DNA from: Bifidobacterium aerophilum
GTDB lineage: Bacteria > Actinomycetota > Actinomycetes > Actinomycetales > Bifidobacteriaceae
NCBI RefSeq assembly: GCF_010667685.1
Contig: NZ_WHZW01000018.1
Coordinates: 19,747 to 78,746 of the forward strand
Reading direction: 5' to 3'
Length of the DNA stretch: 59,000 nucleotides
Made by a program: the position numbers and the translations under genes. The notes below the pieces were generated by a model. The model was not told the origin of the DNA, ran no database searches, and was given only the letters and a program-made list of their open reading frames with translations. Below are positions 9,282-17,495 of this stretch, piece after piece (within the stretch, counting starts at the first letter, position 1; each line of letters begins with the position of its first letter).

Positions 9282-10181
9282 CTACCGCCCGGCCATGGCC
9301 AGGCTCATGAGCATCACGGCGGCGGACGTGCCGAGGTTGAGCGATTCGGCCTTGCCGTACAGGGGGATGGACACGATGCGGTCCGTCTGTTCGAGGATGG
9401 CCGCGGGCAGGCCGCGCGCCTCGTTGCCGAACAGGATCGCCTCGCCGACCGGGCTTGCGCCGGCGGCCTTCGCGTCGCGACGCTCGGCGAGCACGTCCGT
9501 CAGGGATTCGGGACTGCGGCTGTCCGTACCGTATACGTCGGCCGCGATCACCGTCATGTCCTGCTTGTGCGACCAGTCGAGGAACGCGTCGGTCGTCATC
9601 GCGATGACGGGCAGGTGAAACAGTGACCCGGCGGTGGAGCGGATGACCTTGGGATTGAACGGGTCCACGCATTCGTCGACGAGCACTACCGCGTCGCATC
9701 CGGCCGCGTCGGCCGCGCGGATCACCGTGCCCGCATTGCCCGGGTCGCGCACCTGCCAGAACGCGGCGGCGAACGGTTCGCCGTCCCCGTCATGCCTGGT
9801 GTCGTCGTATCGCAGCGCCTCGCGCATGGCGTGCAGGTCTCCCACCGCGGCGATGCCCTGCGCATCGGAGCTGATCCTGTCCATGACCGCGCGGGTCGCC
9901 TTGTGCACGTAGACGCCGAACTGCAGCGCCTTGCCGGCGATCTTGGCGATTGTCGGATTGGCGAACGGGGAATCGGGTTGGTCGCCGCTCACCTCGACGT
10001 AGAGGTCCTGCACCACGTCCGGATGCCACAGCACGGCTTCGCGCACGGACTGCGGACCTTCGATAAGGAATCGTCCGGCGCGTTCGCGGGTTTTGCGGTT
10101 GGTCAGATCGGCGATGCGGCGGATGCGTTCGGCCTTGACGTTGGCCATTACTTCAGCGGAAATCGGCATATCCGCCACCAT
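9282..10181 (-). CDS. SpoU/TrmH-family RNA 2'-O-methyltransferase
   Basis: SPOUT-class methyltransferase of 299 residues, most like the TsnR/RlmB-type rRNA enzymes. An N-terminal substrate-binding domain (RRIADLTNRKTRERAGRFLIEGPQSV) precedes the knotted SAM domain with its three motifs: QVRDPGNAGTVIRAADAAGCDAV, EAILFGNEARGLP, and VSIPLYGKAESLNLGTSAAVML at the C-terminus. Position next to pheS matches tsnR-pheST order in other actinobacteria. The start is uncertain: ATG 10181 is used, but ATG 10169 has a somewhat better GGTGG site. The exact target nucleotide cannot be read from sequence. Confidence 0.9.
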   Translation of the reverse strand: MVADMPISAEVMANVKAERIRRIADLTNRKTRERAGRFLIEGPQSVREAVLWHPDVVQDLYVEVSGDQPDSPFANPTIAKIAGKALQFGVYVHKATRAVMDRISSDAQGIAAVGDLHAMREALRYDDTRHDGDGEPFAAAFWQVRDPGNAGTVIRAADAAGCDAVVLVDECVDPFNPKVIRSTAGSLFHLPVIAMTTDAFLDWSHKQDMTVIAADVYGTDSRSPESLTDVLAERRDAKAAGASPVGEAILFGNEARGLPAAILEQTDRIVSIPLYGKAESLNLGTSAAVMLMSLAMAGR

Positions 10182-10193
10182 AGCGCATGCCCG

Positions 10194-10397
10194 CTATGAA
10201 ACCGCCCCGTCAAGGTCGAGGCCGGAACCCTTGTCGACGCCCATCGTCACCAGCGGTGCCATCGTGAATCCGTTCGCCAGCGAGGCGAGCAGTCCGCCGT
10301 TGACCATCGTCACCGGTTCCGTACGTGTCGCGCCGCACCGCGCGCAGGTCTTCTCGTCGTCGGGCATCTGCCGACCGCACTGGCCGCATGTCGTCAT
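10194..10397 (-). CDS. Small zinc-ribbon protein
   Basis: Protein of 67 residues with two CxxC knuckles in the first 22 residues (TTCGQCGRQMPDDEKTCARCG), a typical rubredoxin-like zinc ribbon. The remaining 40 residues are mildly hydrophobic (MVNGGLLASLANGFTMAPLV). The start at 10397 has a strong GAAGGAG site. An in-frame ATG at 10433 would add 12 residues and sits behind a G-rich site formed by a run of nine Gs. It lies just upstream of the RNA methyltransferase on the same strand. Function unknown. Confidence 0.7.
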   Translation of the reverse strand: MTTCGQCGRQMPDDEKTCARCGATRTEPVTMVNGGLLASLANGFTMAPLVTMGVDKGSGLDLDGAVS

Positions 10398-10527
10398 CGT
10401 GGCTCCTTCGCCGGAAACGGACATCATCGTCATTCATTCTCCCCCCCCCTGCGTCTTTTGCGCAACTGACGCAACGTGTCGCGAGTCCGGCATCCGGCGT
10501 TCCGCGCAGAGCCGACGTGACGGGCAT

Positions 10528-11349
10528 TCAGGCCGTGACCAGAGGGCCGAGCGGATCGTCGCCGCCGGTACCGCCATCGTCAGATGTCACCGGAGCCGGC
10601 AGCGATCGCACCAGTCCGGTCCCCGCCGCCGGCACGTACCGGTAGACGGCGGCCGGCCGCTGGCGTCCCTCGCGGATCTTCTCGCCGGTCTCCTCAAGCC
10701 GGCCGCTGGCAAGCATGCGCCTGCGGAAGTTCGCCAGATCGATAGTCTCGCCGGTCACTGCCTCGGCCACGCCGTGCAACTGGCGCAACGTGAATTCGGG
10801 CCCGACCAGGCGCGTGAGCAGGTCGGGGTATTCGATGCGTTCGCGCAGACGTCCCAATGCGTGTTCGATGATCTCGCGATGGTCGAACGCCATGTCCGGC
10901 AGCGCGTTCGCCCGGAACCAGCGCACGTTGTCGGCCTCGGCGAAATCATGCGTTTCGGCCTGTCCGACGAGCGCCCAGTAGACGATCGACACCATCGGCA
11001 GACCTCCGCGCGAACGGTCGGGACCGCCGAACGTGTGCAGCTGTTCGAGATAGCTGGGATGCAGGTCGGTGGTCGATTCGAGCGCCAGATACGCGGATCG
11101 TTCCAGGCTGAGGTCGGCGCGCAGGCCGCCGCCCGGCAATGCCCAGCGTCCCAGATGCGGCTGGCGGACGCGACGCACCAGCGGCAGCCACAGCGTGCGT
11201 TCGCGGCTTTCGGACGACGTGTCGGCGCTTTCGGACGATGGATCGGCGCCGGCGACCGCGTCCGACGCGGGGCCGAGCGCCAGGATCACGACGGACACGC
11301 CGACCTGCGGCGGCTGCAACCGCCGTTCGGACACGTTGCCGTATCCCAT
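10528..11349 (-). CDS. NrtR-like regulator: degenerate Nudix domain plus winged helix
   Basis: Protein of 273 residues. Residues of about 10-150 form a Nudix fold (VSVVILALG.., LPLVRRVRQPHLGRWALPGGGL), but the Nudix box has lost its catalytic glutamates: the REUXEE position reads LALESTTDL. Residues of about 160-240 form a winged helix (LVGPEFTLRQLHGVAEAV..FRRRMLASGRL). This is the architecture of NrtR regulators, which sense ADP-ribose or related ligands and do not hydrolyse them. The start ATG shares one base with the scpB stop (TGATG), so it is translationally coupled to scpAB. No NAD genes are nearby, so the regulon is unknown. Confidence 0.8.
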   Translation of the reverse strand: MGYGNVSERRLQPPQVGVSVVILALGPASDAVAGADPSSESADTSSESRERTLWLPLVRRVRQPHLGRWALPGGGLRADLSLERSAYLALESTTDLHPSYLEQLHTFGGPDRSRGGLPMVSIVYWALVGQAETHDFAEADNVRWFRANALPDMAFDHREIIEHALGRLRERIEYPDLLTRLVGPEFTLRQLHGVAEAVTGETIDLANFRRRMLASGRLEETGEKIREGRQRPAAVYRYVPAAGTGLVRSLPAPVTSDDGGTGGDDPLGPLVTA

Positions 11350-11975
11350 CACAGCGCCTCCGCGTCGGCGCCGGACATGCCGTCGGCCACATCGCCGGCC
11401 GAACCGGGCAGGAACGGCGCGAGCGACGGCAGCTGGTCGAGCGCGTCCAATCCCATGTAATCGAGGAACAGCGCCGAGGTGACGAGCAGCGCCGCCCGCG
11501 ATTCCGGGTCGACGCCGTCCTGACGTATCAGGCCGCGCACGGCGAGCGAGCGGATCACGCCGTCCGAATTCACGCCGCGGATCGCCGCGACCTGCGCGCG
11601 CGTGACCGGCTGCCGGTAGGCGATGATCGCCAGCGCCTCCAGCGCGGCCTGCGACAGGCGCGCGGTCTGCCCGTCGGTGACGAACGCGGAGACGACCGAC
11701 TGGAATTCCGCACGGCTCGCGTACTGCCATCCGCGGACGGTATGACGCAGTTCGAATCCGCGACGTTCGCTGTCATAGTCTTCGCGCATGAGTTCCAGCG
11801 TGGCTTCGACCTTGGGCTCGTCGACGCCGAGCACGCGCGCGAGATCGTCCGGCAGCTGCGGCTGGTCGGCCGCCATGAGGATCGCTTCGAGGCAGGCGCG
11901 CAGGTTGCCGGGCAGACCATCCTGCGATTCGCCGGTGACAGTGGCCGTGTTTTCGCTCATCCGTTCCTCGCTCAT
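11349..11975 (-). CDS. scpB: Segregation and condensation protein B
   Basis: Winged-helix kleisin-associated protein of 208 residues, the partner of ScpA and SMC in the bacterial condensin. Family signature ALEALAIIAYRQPVTRAQVAAIRGVNSDGVIRSL is clear, with a second winged helix ending in LFLDYMGL. The start overlaps the scpA stop by four bases (ATGA). smc itself is about 30 kb away in this window. Confidence 0.94.
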   Translation of the reverse strand: MSEERMSENTATVTGESQDGLPGNLRACLEAILMAADQPQLPDDLARVLGVDEPKVEATLELMREDYDSERRGFELRHTVRGWQYASRAEFQSVVSAFVTDGQTARLSQAALEALAIIAYRQPVTRAQVAAIRGVNSDGVIRSLAVRGLIRQDGVDPESRAALLVTSALFLDYMGLDALDQLPSLAPFLPGSAGDVADGMSGADAEAL

Positions 11976-12886
11976 GCGAAATCCTTCTCGCTGATATCCG
12001 TGTTTCCGTAATGTCTATGCGGCTCCCGGCGATCCCGCTCCCCCGATTCCGCTGTCTCGCCGCCGGCGTCCGGAACCCACCGCAGGTGCAGCGGCTCGTA
12101 TGGCCCGTCCTGCTTGAACTGCAGCACGCCCTGTTTGAAGAACGCGAGCACGGCAAGGAACCGCGCGACGATCTCGACTCGCGAATCCGCGTCGCCGGTC
12201 AGGTCGGCGAAAGTCATCGCGTCCCCGACGCCCAAGGCTTCGAGCCGCTCGCGTACCAGTTCGGCCTGCGCGCGCAGGTCGACCAACGGCACATGCAGCT
12301 GCTGTGTGGCGACCTCGTCGGCGGGCGCGTTCGCGAACGCATGCGCGGCGATGCCGGCGAGATCGTCCGGGTCGATCGTCCAGACCAGTTCGGGCAGCAA
12401 CGCGGCCACCGCATCGTCCACCACGGCCGGATGCGGGAAGCGGCCGGCGTTCGCGGCGATGCGGATGCGGAAATCGGAGGCCGCCGATTTGAACGCGCGG
12501 TATTGCAGCAGTCGGGCGAACAGGAGATCCCGTTCGCGCAACGCTTCGAGGCTTTGCTCGTCGCGGGGGCCTTCCTCGTCCGAAGGCAGCAGCGCGGCGC
12601 TTTTCGCCTCGACGAGCACGGAGGCGACGTCGAGGAACGCGCTGGCCGCGTCCATGTTGTGCGCGACGTCCATGCCGCGCACGTAGGCGAGGAATTCCTC
12701 GGTGATCGCGGACAGCGACACTTCGGTCAGTTCGAGCCGGTTGTTGGCGATCATGCCGAGCAGCACGTCGAACGGGCCGGCATACACGTCGAGGTTCACA
12801 TGGAACCCGGCGTCGAGTTCGCCGTCAAGGCGCTCGTCCTGGCTCAGCCGGTCGAGCGGTTCGGGGGATGGTGTGGAAAAAGCCAT
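11972..12886 (-). CDS. scpA: Segregation and condensation protein A (kleisin)
   Basis: Kleisin of 304 residues that bridges SMC heads. N-terminal signature FHVNLDVYAGPFDVLLGMIANNRLELTEVSLSAITEEFLAYV, a central linker, and a C-terminal winged helix (FADLTGDADSRVEIVARFLAVLAFFKQGVLQFKQ). The C-terminal 30 residues are charged. It is first in the scpA-scpB-nrtR-like group and follows parA after a short hairpin-bearing gap. Confidence 0.93.
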   Translation of the reverse strand: MAFSTPSPEPLDRLSQDERLDGELDAGFHVNLDVYAGPFDVLLGMIANNRLELTEVSLSAITEEFLAYVRGMDVAHNMDAASAFLDVASVLVEAKSAALLPSDEEGPRDEQSLEALRERDLLFARLLQYRAFKSAASDFRIRIAANAGRFPHPAVVDDAVAALLPELVWTIDPDDLAGIAAHAFANAPADEVATQQLHVPLVDLRAQAELVRERLEALGVGDAMTFADLTGDADSRVEIVARFLAVLAFFKQGVLQFKQDGPYEPLHLRWVPDAGGETAESGERDRREPHRHYGNTDISEKDFA

Positions 12887-12912
12887 GGATGTTCCGTCAA
12901 ATGATGGGTTCG

Positions 12913-12934
12913 CCGGGCACCGCGGACTGCCCGG
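12913..12934 (-). other. Hairpin between parA and scpA
   Basis: Stem CCGGGCA / TGCCCGG with an 8-base loop in the 83-base gap. There is no T-tract on the transcribed strand, so it may act as an attenuator or mRNA-stability stem and not as an intrinsic terminator. Confidence 0.35.
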
Positions 12935-12969
12935 AAACCGGGCGACACGGCCGTTCGCGGCGACGAGGA

Positions 12970-13824
12970 TCAGGCGATCACGCCGCGCGCGACCAGCTCG
13001 CGGGCGACCTCGCGGTATTCCTTGCTGGTCTTGTGGTTCGGCGCGTAGATGGTGATCGGGGCGGCCGCGACCGTCGAATCGGGCAGTTTGATCGACCGGG
13101 AGATGACCGTATGGAACACCTTGTCCTGGAACGCCTCGTAGATGCGCTGCAGCACCTCCTCGCAGTGCAGCGTGCGCGTGTACATGGTGACGAGCACGCC
13201 GTACACCTCAAGGCCCGGGTTGATGCGCGACTGGACCTTTTCGATGGACTGCATGAGCAGGGCGACGCCGCGCAGCGCGAAGAACTCGGCGGCGACGGGG
13301 ATGATCACGCCGTCCGCGGCGGTCAGCGCGTTCACGGTGAGCAGGCCCAGCGACGGCTGACAGTCGACGATGATGACGTCGTACTCATTCTTGATCGGAC
13401 GCAGCACGCTGGCGAGGATCTGCTCGCGTCCGACCTCGGTGACGAGCTGCACCTCGGCCGCGGACAGGTCGATGTTCGCCGGAATGATGTCGAGGTTCTC
13501 GAATTCGGTGTGCTGGATGACCTCGTGCACGTCCATGCGCGGGTTGAACAGGGCCGTGTAGATCGTGTTGTCGATGTTGTTCGCGTTGATGCCGAGGCCC
13601 ACGCTCGCGGCGCCTTGCGGATCGAAGTCGACGATGAGCACGCGGCGGCCGTACTGGCTCAACGCGCCGGCGATGTTGATGGAGCTGGTGGTCTTGCCGA
13701 CGCCGCCTTTTTGGTTGCACATGGCGATGACCCTCGCCGGGCCGTGCTGTTGCAACGGCTGCGGCGCGGGAAACGTATCATATTCACGTCCAAGCAGATC
13801 GGTAGGCATAGTGTCTCTCATCAT
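12970..13824 (-). CDS. ParA/Soj-family chromosome-partitioning ATPase
   Basis: Deviant Walker ATPase of 284 residues. The Walker A loop is CNQKGGVGKTTSS with the signature lysine; Walker A' is DFDPQGAAS and Walker B is VIIVDCQPSLG. The gene lies between xerD and scpA, the position of the Soj-like ATPase in other actinobacteria (for example Rv1708), which is distinct from the origin-proximal parA with parB. Likely role is chromosome or cell-pole organisation with ScpAB. The start is uncertain because none of the first three ATGs has a good ribosome site. Confidence 0.9.
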   Translation of the reverse strand: MMRDTMPTDLLGREYDTFPAPQPLQQHGPARVIAMCNQKGGVGKTTSSINIAGALSQYGRRVLIVDFDPQGAASVGLGINANNIDNTIYTALFNPRMDVHEVIQHTEFENLDIIPANIDLSAAEVQLVTEVGREQILASVLRPIKNEYDVIIVDCQPSLGLLTVNALTAADGVIIPVAAEFFALRGVALLMQSIEKVQSRINPGLEVYGVLVTMYTRTLHCEEVLQRIYEAFQDKVFHTVISRSIKLPDSTVAAAPITIYAPNHKTSKEYREVARELVARGVIA

Positions 13825-13875
13825 AACATCAGTCCACGCCGGCGCCCGGGGTGCCGCGCCGTTGCCGCATATAGA

Positions 13876-14829
13876 TCATCGGGCGCGAGGATGCGCGGTC
13901 AGATACGTTTCGATGAGCGTTTCCGGACTAACGTGCGTGTAGATCTGCGTGGTGGTGACGGACGCGTGGCCGAGCAGTTCCTGCACGGCGCGCACGTCCG
14001 CGCCGCCTTGGATCAGATGCGTGGCGAAGGAGTGGCGCAGCGTATGCGGGTGCAGCGGCTTGCCGAGATGCGCGCGTTCGCCGGCAAGTCTGATGATCTC
14101 CCATGCTGATTGGCGCGACAGTCGCCGGCCTCGCTTGTTGAGAAAGACGGCACGGCGCTCGGGCGCCGATTTCGCCTTGGCTTCGAGCGTCGGACGGGCG
14201 AGGGACAAATACCGATGCAGCGCCTCGCGCGCGTATTGCCCGACTGGCACGAGCCGCTGCTTGGACCCCTTGCCGGTGAGCCGAGCCACATGGGCGTCAT
14301 CGAGGTCAAGATCCTCAAGGTTCACGCCCACCGCTTCGGAGACGCGGGCCCCGGTGGCGTACATGAATTCGAGCAGGGCCTTGTCGCGGCAGGCGACTGC
14401 GCCTTCGGAAGTGGCGGCAAACGGGCCGTCGGGAACGGGGACGGCATCGAGCAGCGCACTCACCTCGTCCACGGTGAGCACGTCCGGCAAGTCGCTCGCG
14501 CCTTTGGGAGCTTTGACGGGAGCCGCGACGTCGTCGGACACGACACGTTCGGCCAAAGCGAAACGGTGGAACATATGGATGCTGGCCAGACGCCGGGCCT
14601 TGCTGCGCGCGCTTTCACCGGCCTCGTCGAGCGCGGCGACGTAGTCCTCGACGTCCTGTCTGCCGATGGCCGCGGGTTCGACGATGCCTCGGCCCGCGAG
14701 CCAGTCCAGGTACGCGCGCAGGTCGGATTCGTAGGCCGTGACCGTCGCCTTCGCCAGCCCCCGCTCCACGGCGATATGCGCGACGAACCGCTCCAGCAGA
14801 CGCGCAAGTGCGTTGGCTGTATAAGTCAT
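13876..14829 (-). CDS. xerD: Tyrosine recombinase XerD
   Basis: Site-specific recombinase of 317 residues that with XerC resolves chromosome dimers at dif. An N-terminal SAM-like core-binding domain (LLERFVAHIAVERGLAKATV..YLDWLAGRG) precedes the catalytic domain with ATGARVSEAVG (Arg), HPHTLRHSFATHLIQGGADVRAVQELLGH (His-x-x-Arg) and TQIYTHVSPE (nucleophile Tyr). Context with parA and scpAB identifies the housekeeping XerD and not a phage integrase. The start has an AGGGGTG site, and only about 11 bases separate it from the most decayed CRISPR repeat, so its own promoter must lie inside the array trailer or transcription must come from the array. Confidence 0.93.
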   Translation of the reverse strand: MTYTANALARLLERFVAHIAVERGLAKATVTAYESDLRAYLDWLAGRGIVEPAAIGRQDVEDYVAALDEAGESARSKARRLASIHMFHRFALAERVVSDDVAAPVKAPKGASDLPDVLTVDEVSALLDAVPVPDGPFAATSEGAVACRDKALLEFMYATGARVSEAVGVNLEDLDLDDAHVARLTGKGSKQRLVPVGQYAREALHRYLSLARPTLEAKAKSAPERRAVFLNKRGRRLSRQSAWEIIRLAGERAHLGKPLHPHTLRHSFATHLIQGGADVRAVQELLGHASVTTTQIYTHVSPETLIETYLTAHPRAR

Positions 14830-14840
14830 GATGCACCCCT

Positions 14841-15059
14841 ATTCCAGAACCATTCCCGAGAGGAAGAAGGTTATGCCCCTGCTCTAGAACGTCCGTATCA
14901 TTCCAATCCGTTCCTCCCCGCGAGGAGGGAGACCGACAATCGCGTAGGAACCGCAGAAACCTGTTTCTGTTTCAATCCGCTCCCTCCGTGAAGAGGAAAA
15001 CCATAGCGATATTACATCGCTAGCGATGTAATACCGTTTCATTCCGTGAGGAGGGAGAC
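14841..15059 (-). repeat. Decayed trailer repeats of the CRISPR array
   Basis: Repeat remnants at the leader-distal end: 14900-14933 (one base longer, several changes), 14969-15001 (GAAGAGGAAAAC end in place of GAGGAGGGAGAC) and 15036-15059 (24 bases, the 5' stem half deleted). A very weak further remnant, 14841-14869, is followed by a 30-base spacer-sized gap. Spacers between them are 34-35 bases. The spacer at 15002-15035 contains a perfect 24-base palindrome (15010-15033). Confidence 0.75.
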
Positions 15060-16879
15060 TTGGGGTTTTGAATCTGACTTGTTTCAGACAACACATTTCA
15101 ATCCGTTCCCTCCGTGAGGAGGGAGACTAACCGTTCCCTGCGCACCTCCCTATTAAGTTCTGATTTCAATCCGCTCCCTCCGTGAGGAGGGAGACAACAG
15201 CCGCAGCTCGACATTCCCACCATCTACTATTTCAATCCGCTCCCTCCGTGAGGAGGGAGACCGGTGGTGTCGATGCCGATGGCGGCGGGTTGGCCATTTC
15301 AATCCGCTCCCTCCGTGAGGAGGGAGACTGCACGGCCCTGGAAAATGCCGGCCAGGGGAGAAATTTCAATCCGCTCCCTCCGTGAGGAGGGAGACCGACA
15401 TCGGCGCGAGAACGGCCTTGCGCCTTGAGATTTCAATCCGCTCCCTCCGTGAGGAGGGAGACTCCCCGGTAAGCTGTGGGTTGCGTGGCTTCCGGGAGAT
15501 TTCAATCCGCTCCCTCCGTGAGGAGGGAGACCTTGGAGGGCTTCATCGCACGCCTCCGAGATGAATTTCAATCCGCTCCCTCCGTGAGGAGGGAGACACC
15601 GTAAGCGAGAAGCCCGAACTGTCGACCGAGATTTCAATCCGCTCCCTCCGTGAGGAGGGAGACGCCAGACGAAAGCGAGGTGAGTCTATGGGACTTAAGA
15701 TTTCAATCCGCTCCCTCCGTGAGGAGGGAGACCGTCATGGTAGTATCTCCCGTGGTTGAAAGTTTGATTTCAATCCGCTCCCTCCGTGAGGAGGGAGACT
15801 GAAACCGTTCGCGGGCCCCGTGGGCGTGTACGCGATTTCAATCCGCTCCCTCCGTGAGGAGGGAGACAATTCTCGAAATAGTCGAGGATTTCAGCCTCGA
15901 TATTTCAATCCGCTCCCTCCGTGAGGAGGGAGACTGTCTGTGAGTGGTTTGTGTGATTTGTTCCGATTGATTTCAATCCGCTCCCTCCGTGAGGAGGGAG
16001 ACCCATTCCGCGCCATTGTTTCCAACCAAGTTTTTATATTTCAATCCGCTCCCTCCGTGAGGAGGGAGACACGACCAAACAAGGCGCGACCCGCACCTTC
16101 AAACAATTTCAATCCGCTCCCTCCGTGAGGAGGGAGACTACGTGTGCGTGCAGCAGCCCAACGGGTTCACCAAATTTCAATCCGCTCCCTCCGTGAGGAG
16201 GGAGACATGTACTAGCCACGCCGCATGGATAGAACCCATCATTTCAATCCGCTCCCTCCGTGAGGAGGGAGACGCCCACGCCTTGCGTCCGAGCTCGGTT
16301 TGCGTGAGATTTCAATCCGCTCCCTCCGTGAGGAGGGAGACGCCCACGCCTTGCGTCCGAGCTCGGTTTGCGTGAGATTTCAATCCGCTCCCTCCGTGAG
16401 GAGGGAGACGACGCCATCGCGCAACTGCTGCCGCCGATCCTCATTTCAATCCGCTCCCTCCGTGAGGAGGGAGACTAGCGGCTTATGACAGAAGTACGCG
16501 TCCGTCTTTATTTCAATCCGCTCCCTCCGTGAGGAGGGAGACACACACGCCTTAGTCGGCGTTGTTTTCTTTCGGACTCATTTCAATCCGCTCCCTCCGT
16601 GAGGAGGGAGACAAGTCACGATATCCGAGTACGAGCGCGGGGTGAAATTTCAATCCGCTCCCTCCGTGAGGAGGGAGACCGACAACAACACGAGCGACAC
16701 CAGACAAGACACATTTCAATCCGCTCCCTCCGTGAGGAGGGAGACGCGGTAGCCGAGACGACACCCATGTGCGGACTGATTTCAATCCGCTCCCTCCGTG
16801 AGGAGGGAGACGTTCCCGAATACGGGTGTCACTCATGACCATATAGATTTCAATCCGCTCCCTCCGTGAGGAGGGAGAC
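14900..16879 (-). CRISPR. Type I-C CRISPR array (27 good repeats, 3 degenerate)
   Basis: 33-base repeat, on the plus strand beginning ATTTCAATCC, carrying an 8-base stem CTCCCTCC / GGAGGGAG around GTGA, and ending GGGAGAC. Good repeats start at 15095 (one C-to-T change) and then 15163, 15229, 15296 and so on to 16847; 26 are identical. Spacers are 33-37 bases. In transcript sense the repeat ends ATTGAAAT, the type I-C form, so the array is transcribed leftward from the leader at 16880-17198. Spacers 16274-16308 and 16342-16376 are identical. Cas5c is expected to cut the transcript within the repeat, leaving an 11-base 5' handle. Confidence 0.98.
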
Positions 16880-17198
16880 TACATACATAAGACACGTATT
16901 CCACATCGTGAAATACTCGCATATGCTACAGCGTTATCATATCAGGACATATCGATGCGAGGCGTCCTAGTGCAACGCCAAAATTCCATATCTCAAAAAC
17001 ACTATTCACATATCAAGCAACAGCCCACATTCGGGGAGCAATCATAGGTAAAAAGCACACGCCCTTTGTCTCAACGAGGTGCGAACGTCCGGCGATTCTC
17101 CGTCAGCTCACGCCTCGCACCATGCTAGCCCGACTCCATATCGTGCCTCCCCGCAGCAACCTATCCAACTCATCCAAACACCGCATCCGCGCTCGCCC
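16880..17198 (-). promoter_or_regulatory. CRISPR leader
   Basis: 319 bases without a convincing gene between cas2 and the first repeat. The 160 bases next to the array are clearly AT-rich compared with the chromosome (16880-17050), as expected for a leader holding the array promoter and the integration signal. New spacers should enter at 16879/16880. I could not pick a confident promoter. Confidence 0.75.
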
Positions 17199-17492
17199 CT
17201 ACACCATCATCACATCATCAACCGGAACATGACGCTGCCGACCAACATGCTCTATTCGAGTTGAATACTTCGCTCCCAAATTGTAGAACCGCATACTGTC
17301 GCGCTCAAGGTCGACGATGTCATCCAGCTCGTGTCGAAGTACCAGATAATCCGAAGGCGATACCAGACATTCGAACACACTGTTCTGCACTCGCTGCCCA
17401 TATTTCATGCACGTCTTCGCAACCAGTCTCAGTCGACGTCGCCCTGAAGCAGTCTCGGTATTCACGTCATACGCAACGACAATCATCATCAT
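17199..17492 (-). CDS. cas2: Cas2 adaptation endonuclease-fold protein
   Basis: Ferredoxin-fold protein of 97 residues that dimerises between two Cas1 dimers for spacer integration. It starts MIVVAYDVNTETASGRRRLRLVAKTC with the conserved acidic residue after beta-1 (YDV), then GQRVQNSVFECLVSPSDY. Three consecutive ATG codons make the exact start ambiguous by up to two residues; the first has a GGAAG site. It is the last gene of the cas operon, 3 bases after cas1, and faces the leader. Confidence 0.96.
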   Translation of the reverse strand: MMMIVVAYDVNTETASGRRRLRLVAKTCMKYGQRVQNSVFECLVSPSDYLVLRHELDDIVDLERDSMRFYNLGAKYSTRIEHVGRQRHVPVDDVMMV

Positions 17493-17495
17493 TCA

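Noticed and set aside
13876..14829. Tyrosine recombinase as integrase of the CRISPR island
   Set aside because: Sequence and context with parA-scpA-scpB identify housekeeping XerD; no attachment-site repeats were seen around the island.
15010..15033. Palindromic spacer as an intrinsic terminator for the array
   Set aside because: No U-run follows on the leftward transcript and it lies within a spacer-sized interval between repeats.
15182..16842. Repeating short proteins reading ISIRSLREEGD in the array
   Set aside because: Translation of the CRISPR repeat itself; no start signals and fully explained by the array.
17079..17264. Small frame in the leader that might be an anti-CRISPR or toxin gene
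   Set aside because: No ribosome site, low-complexity His/Pro/Ser content, overlaps cas2 end and lies in the leader.
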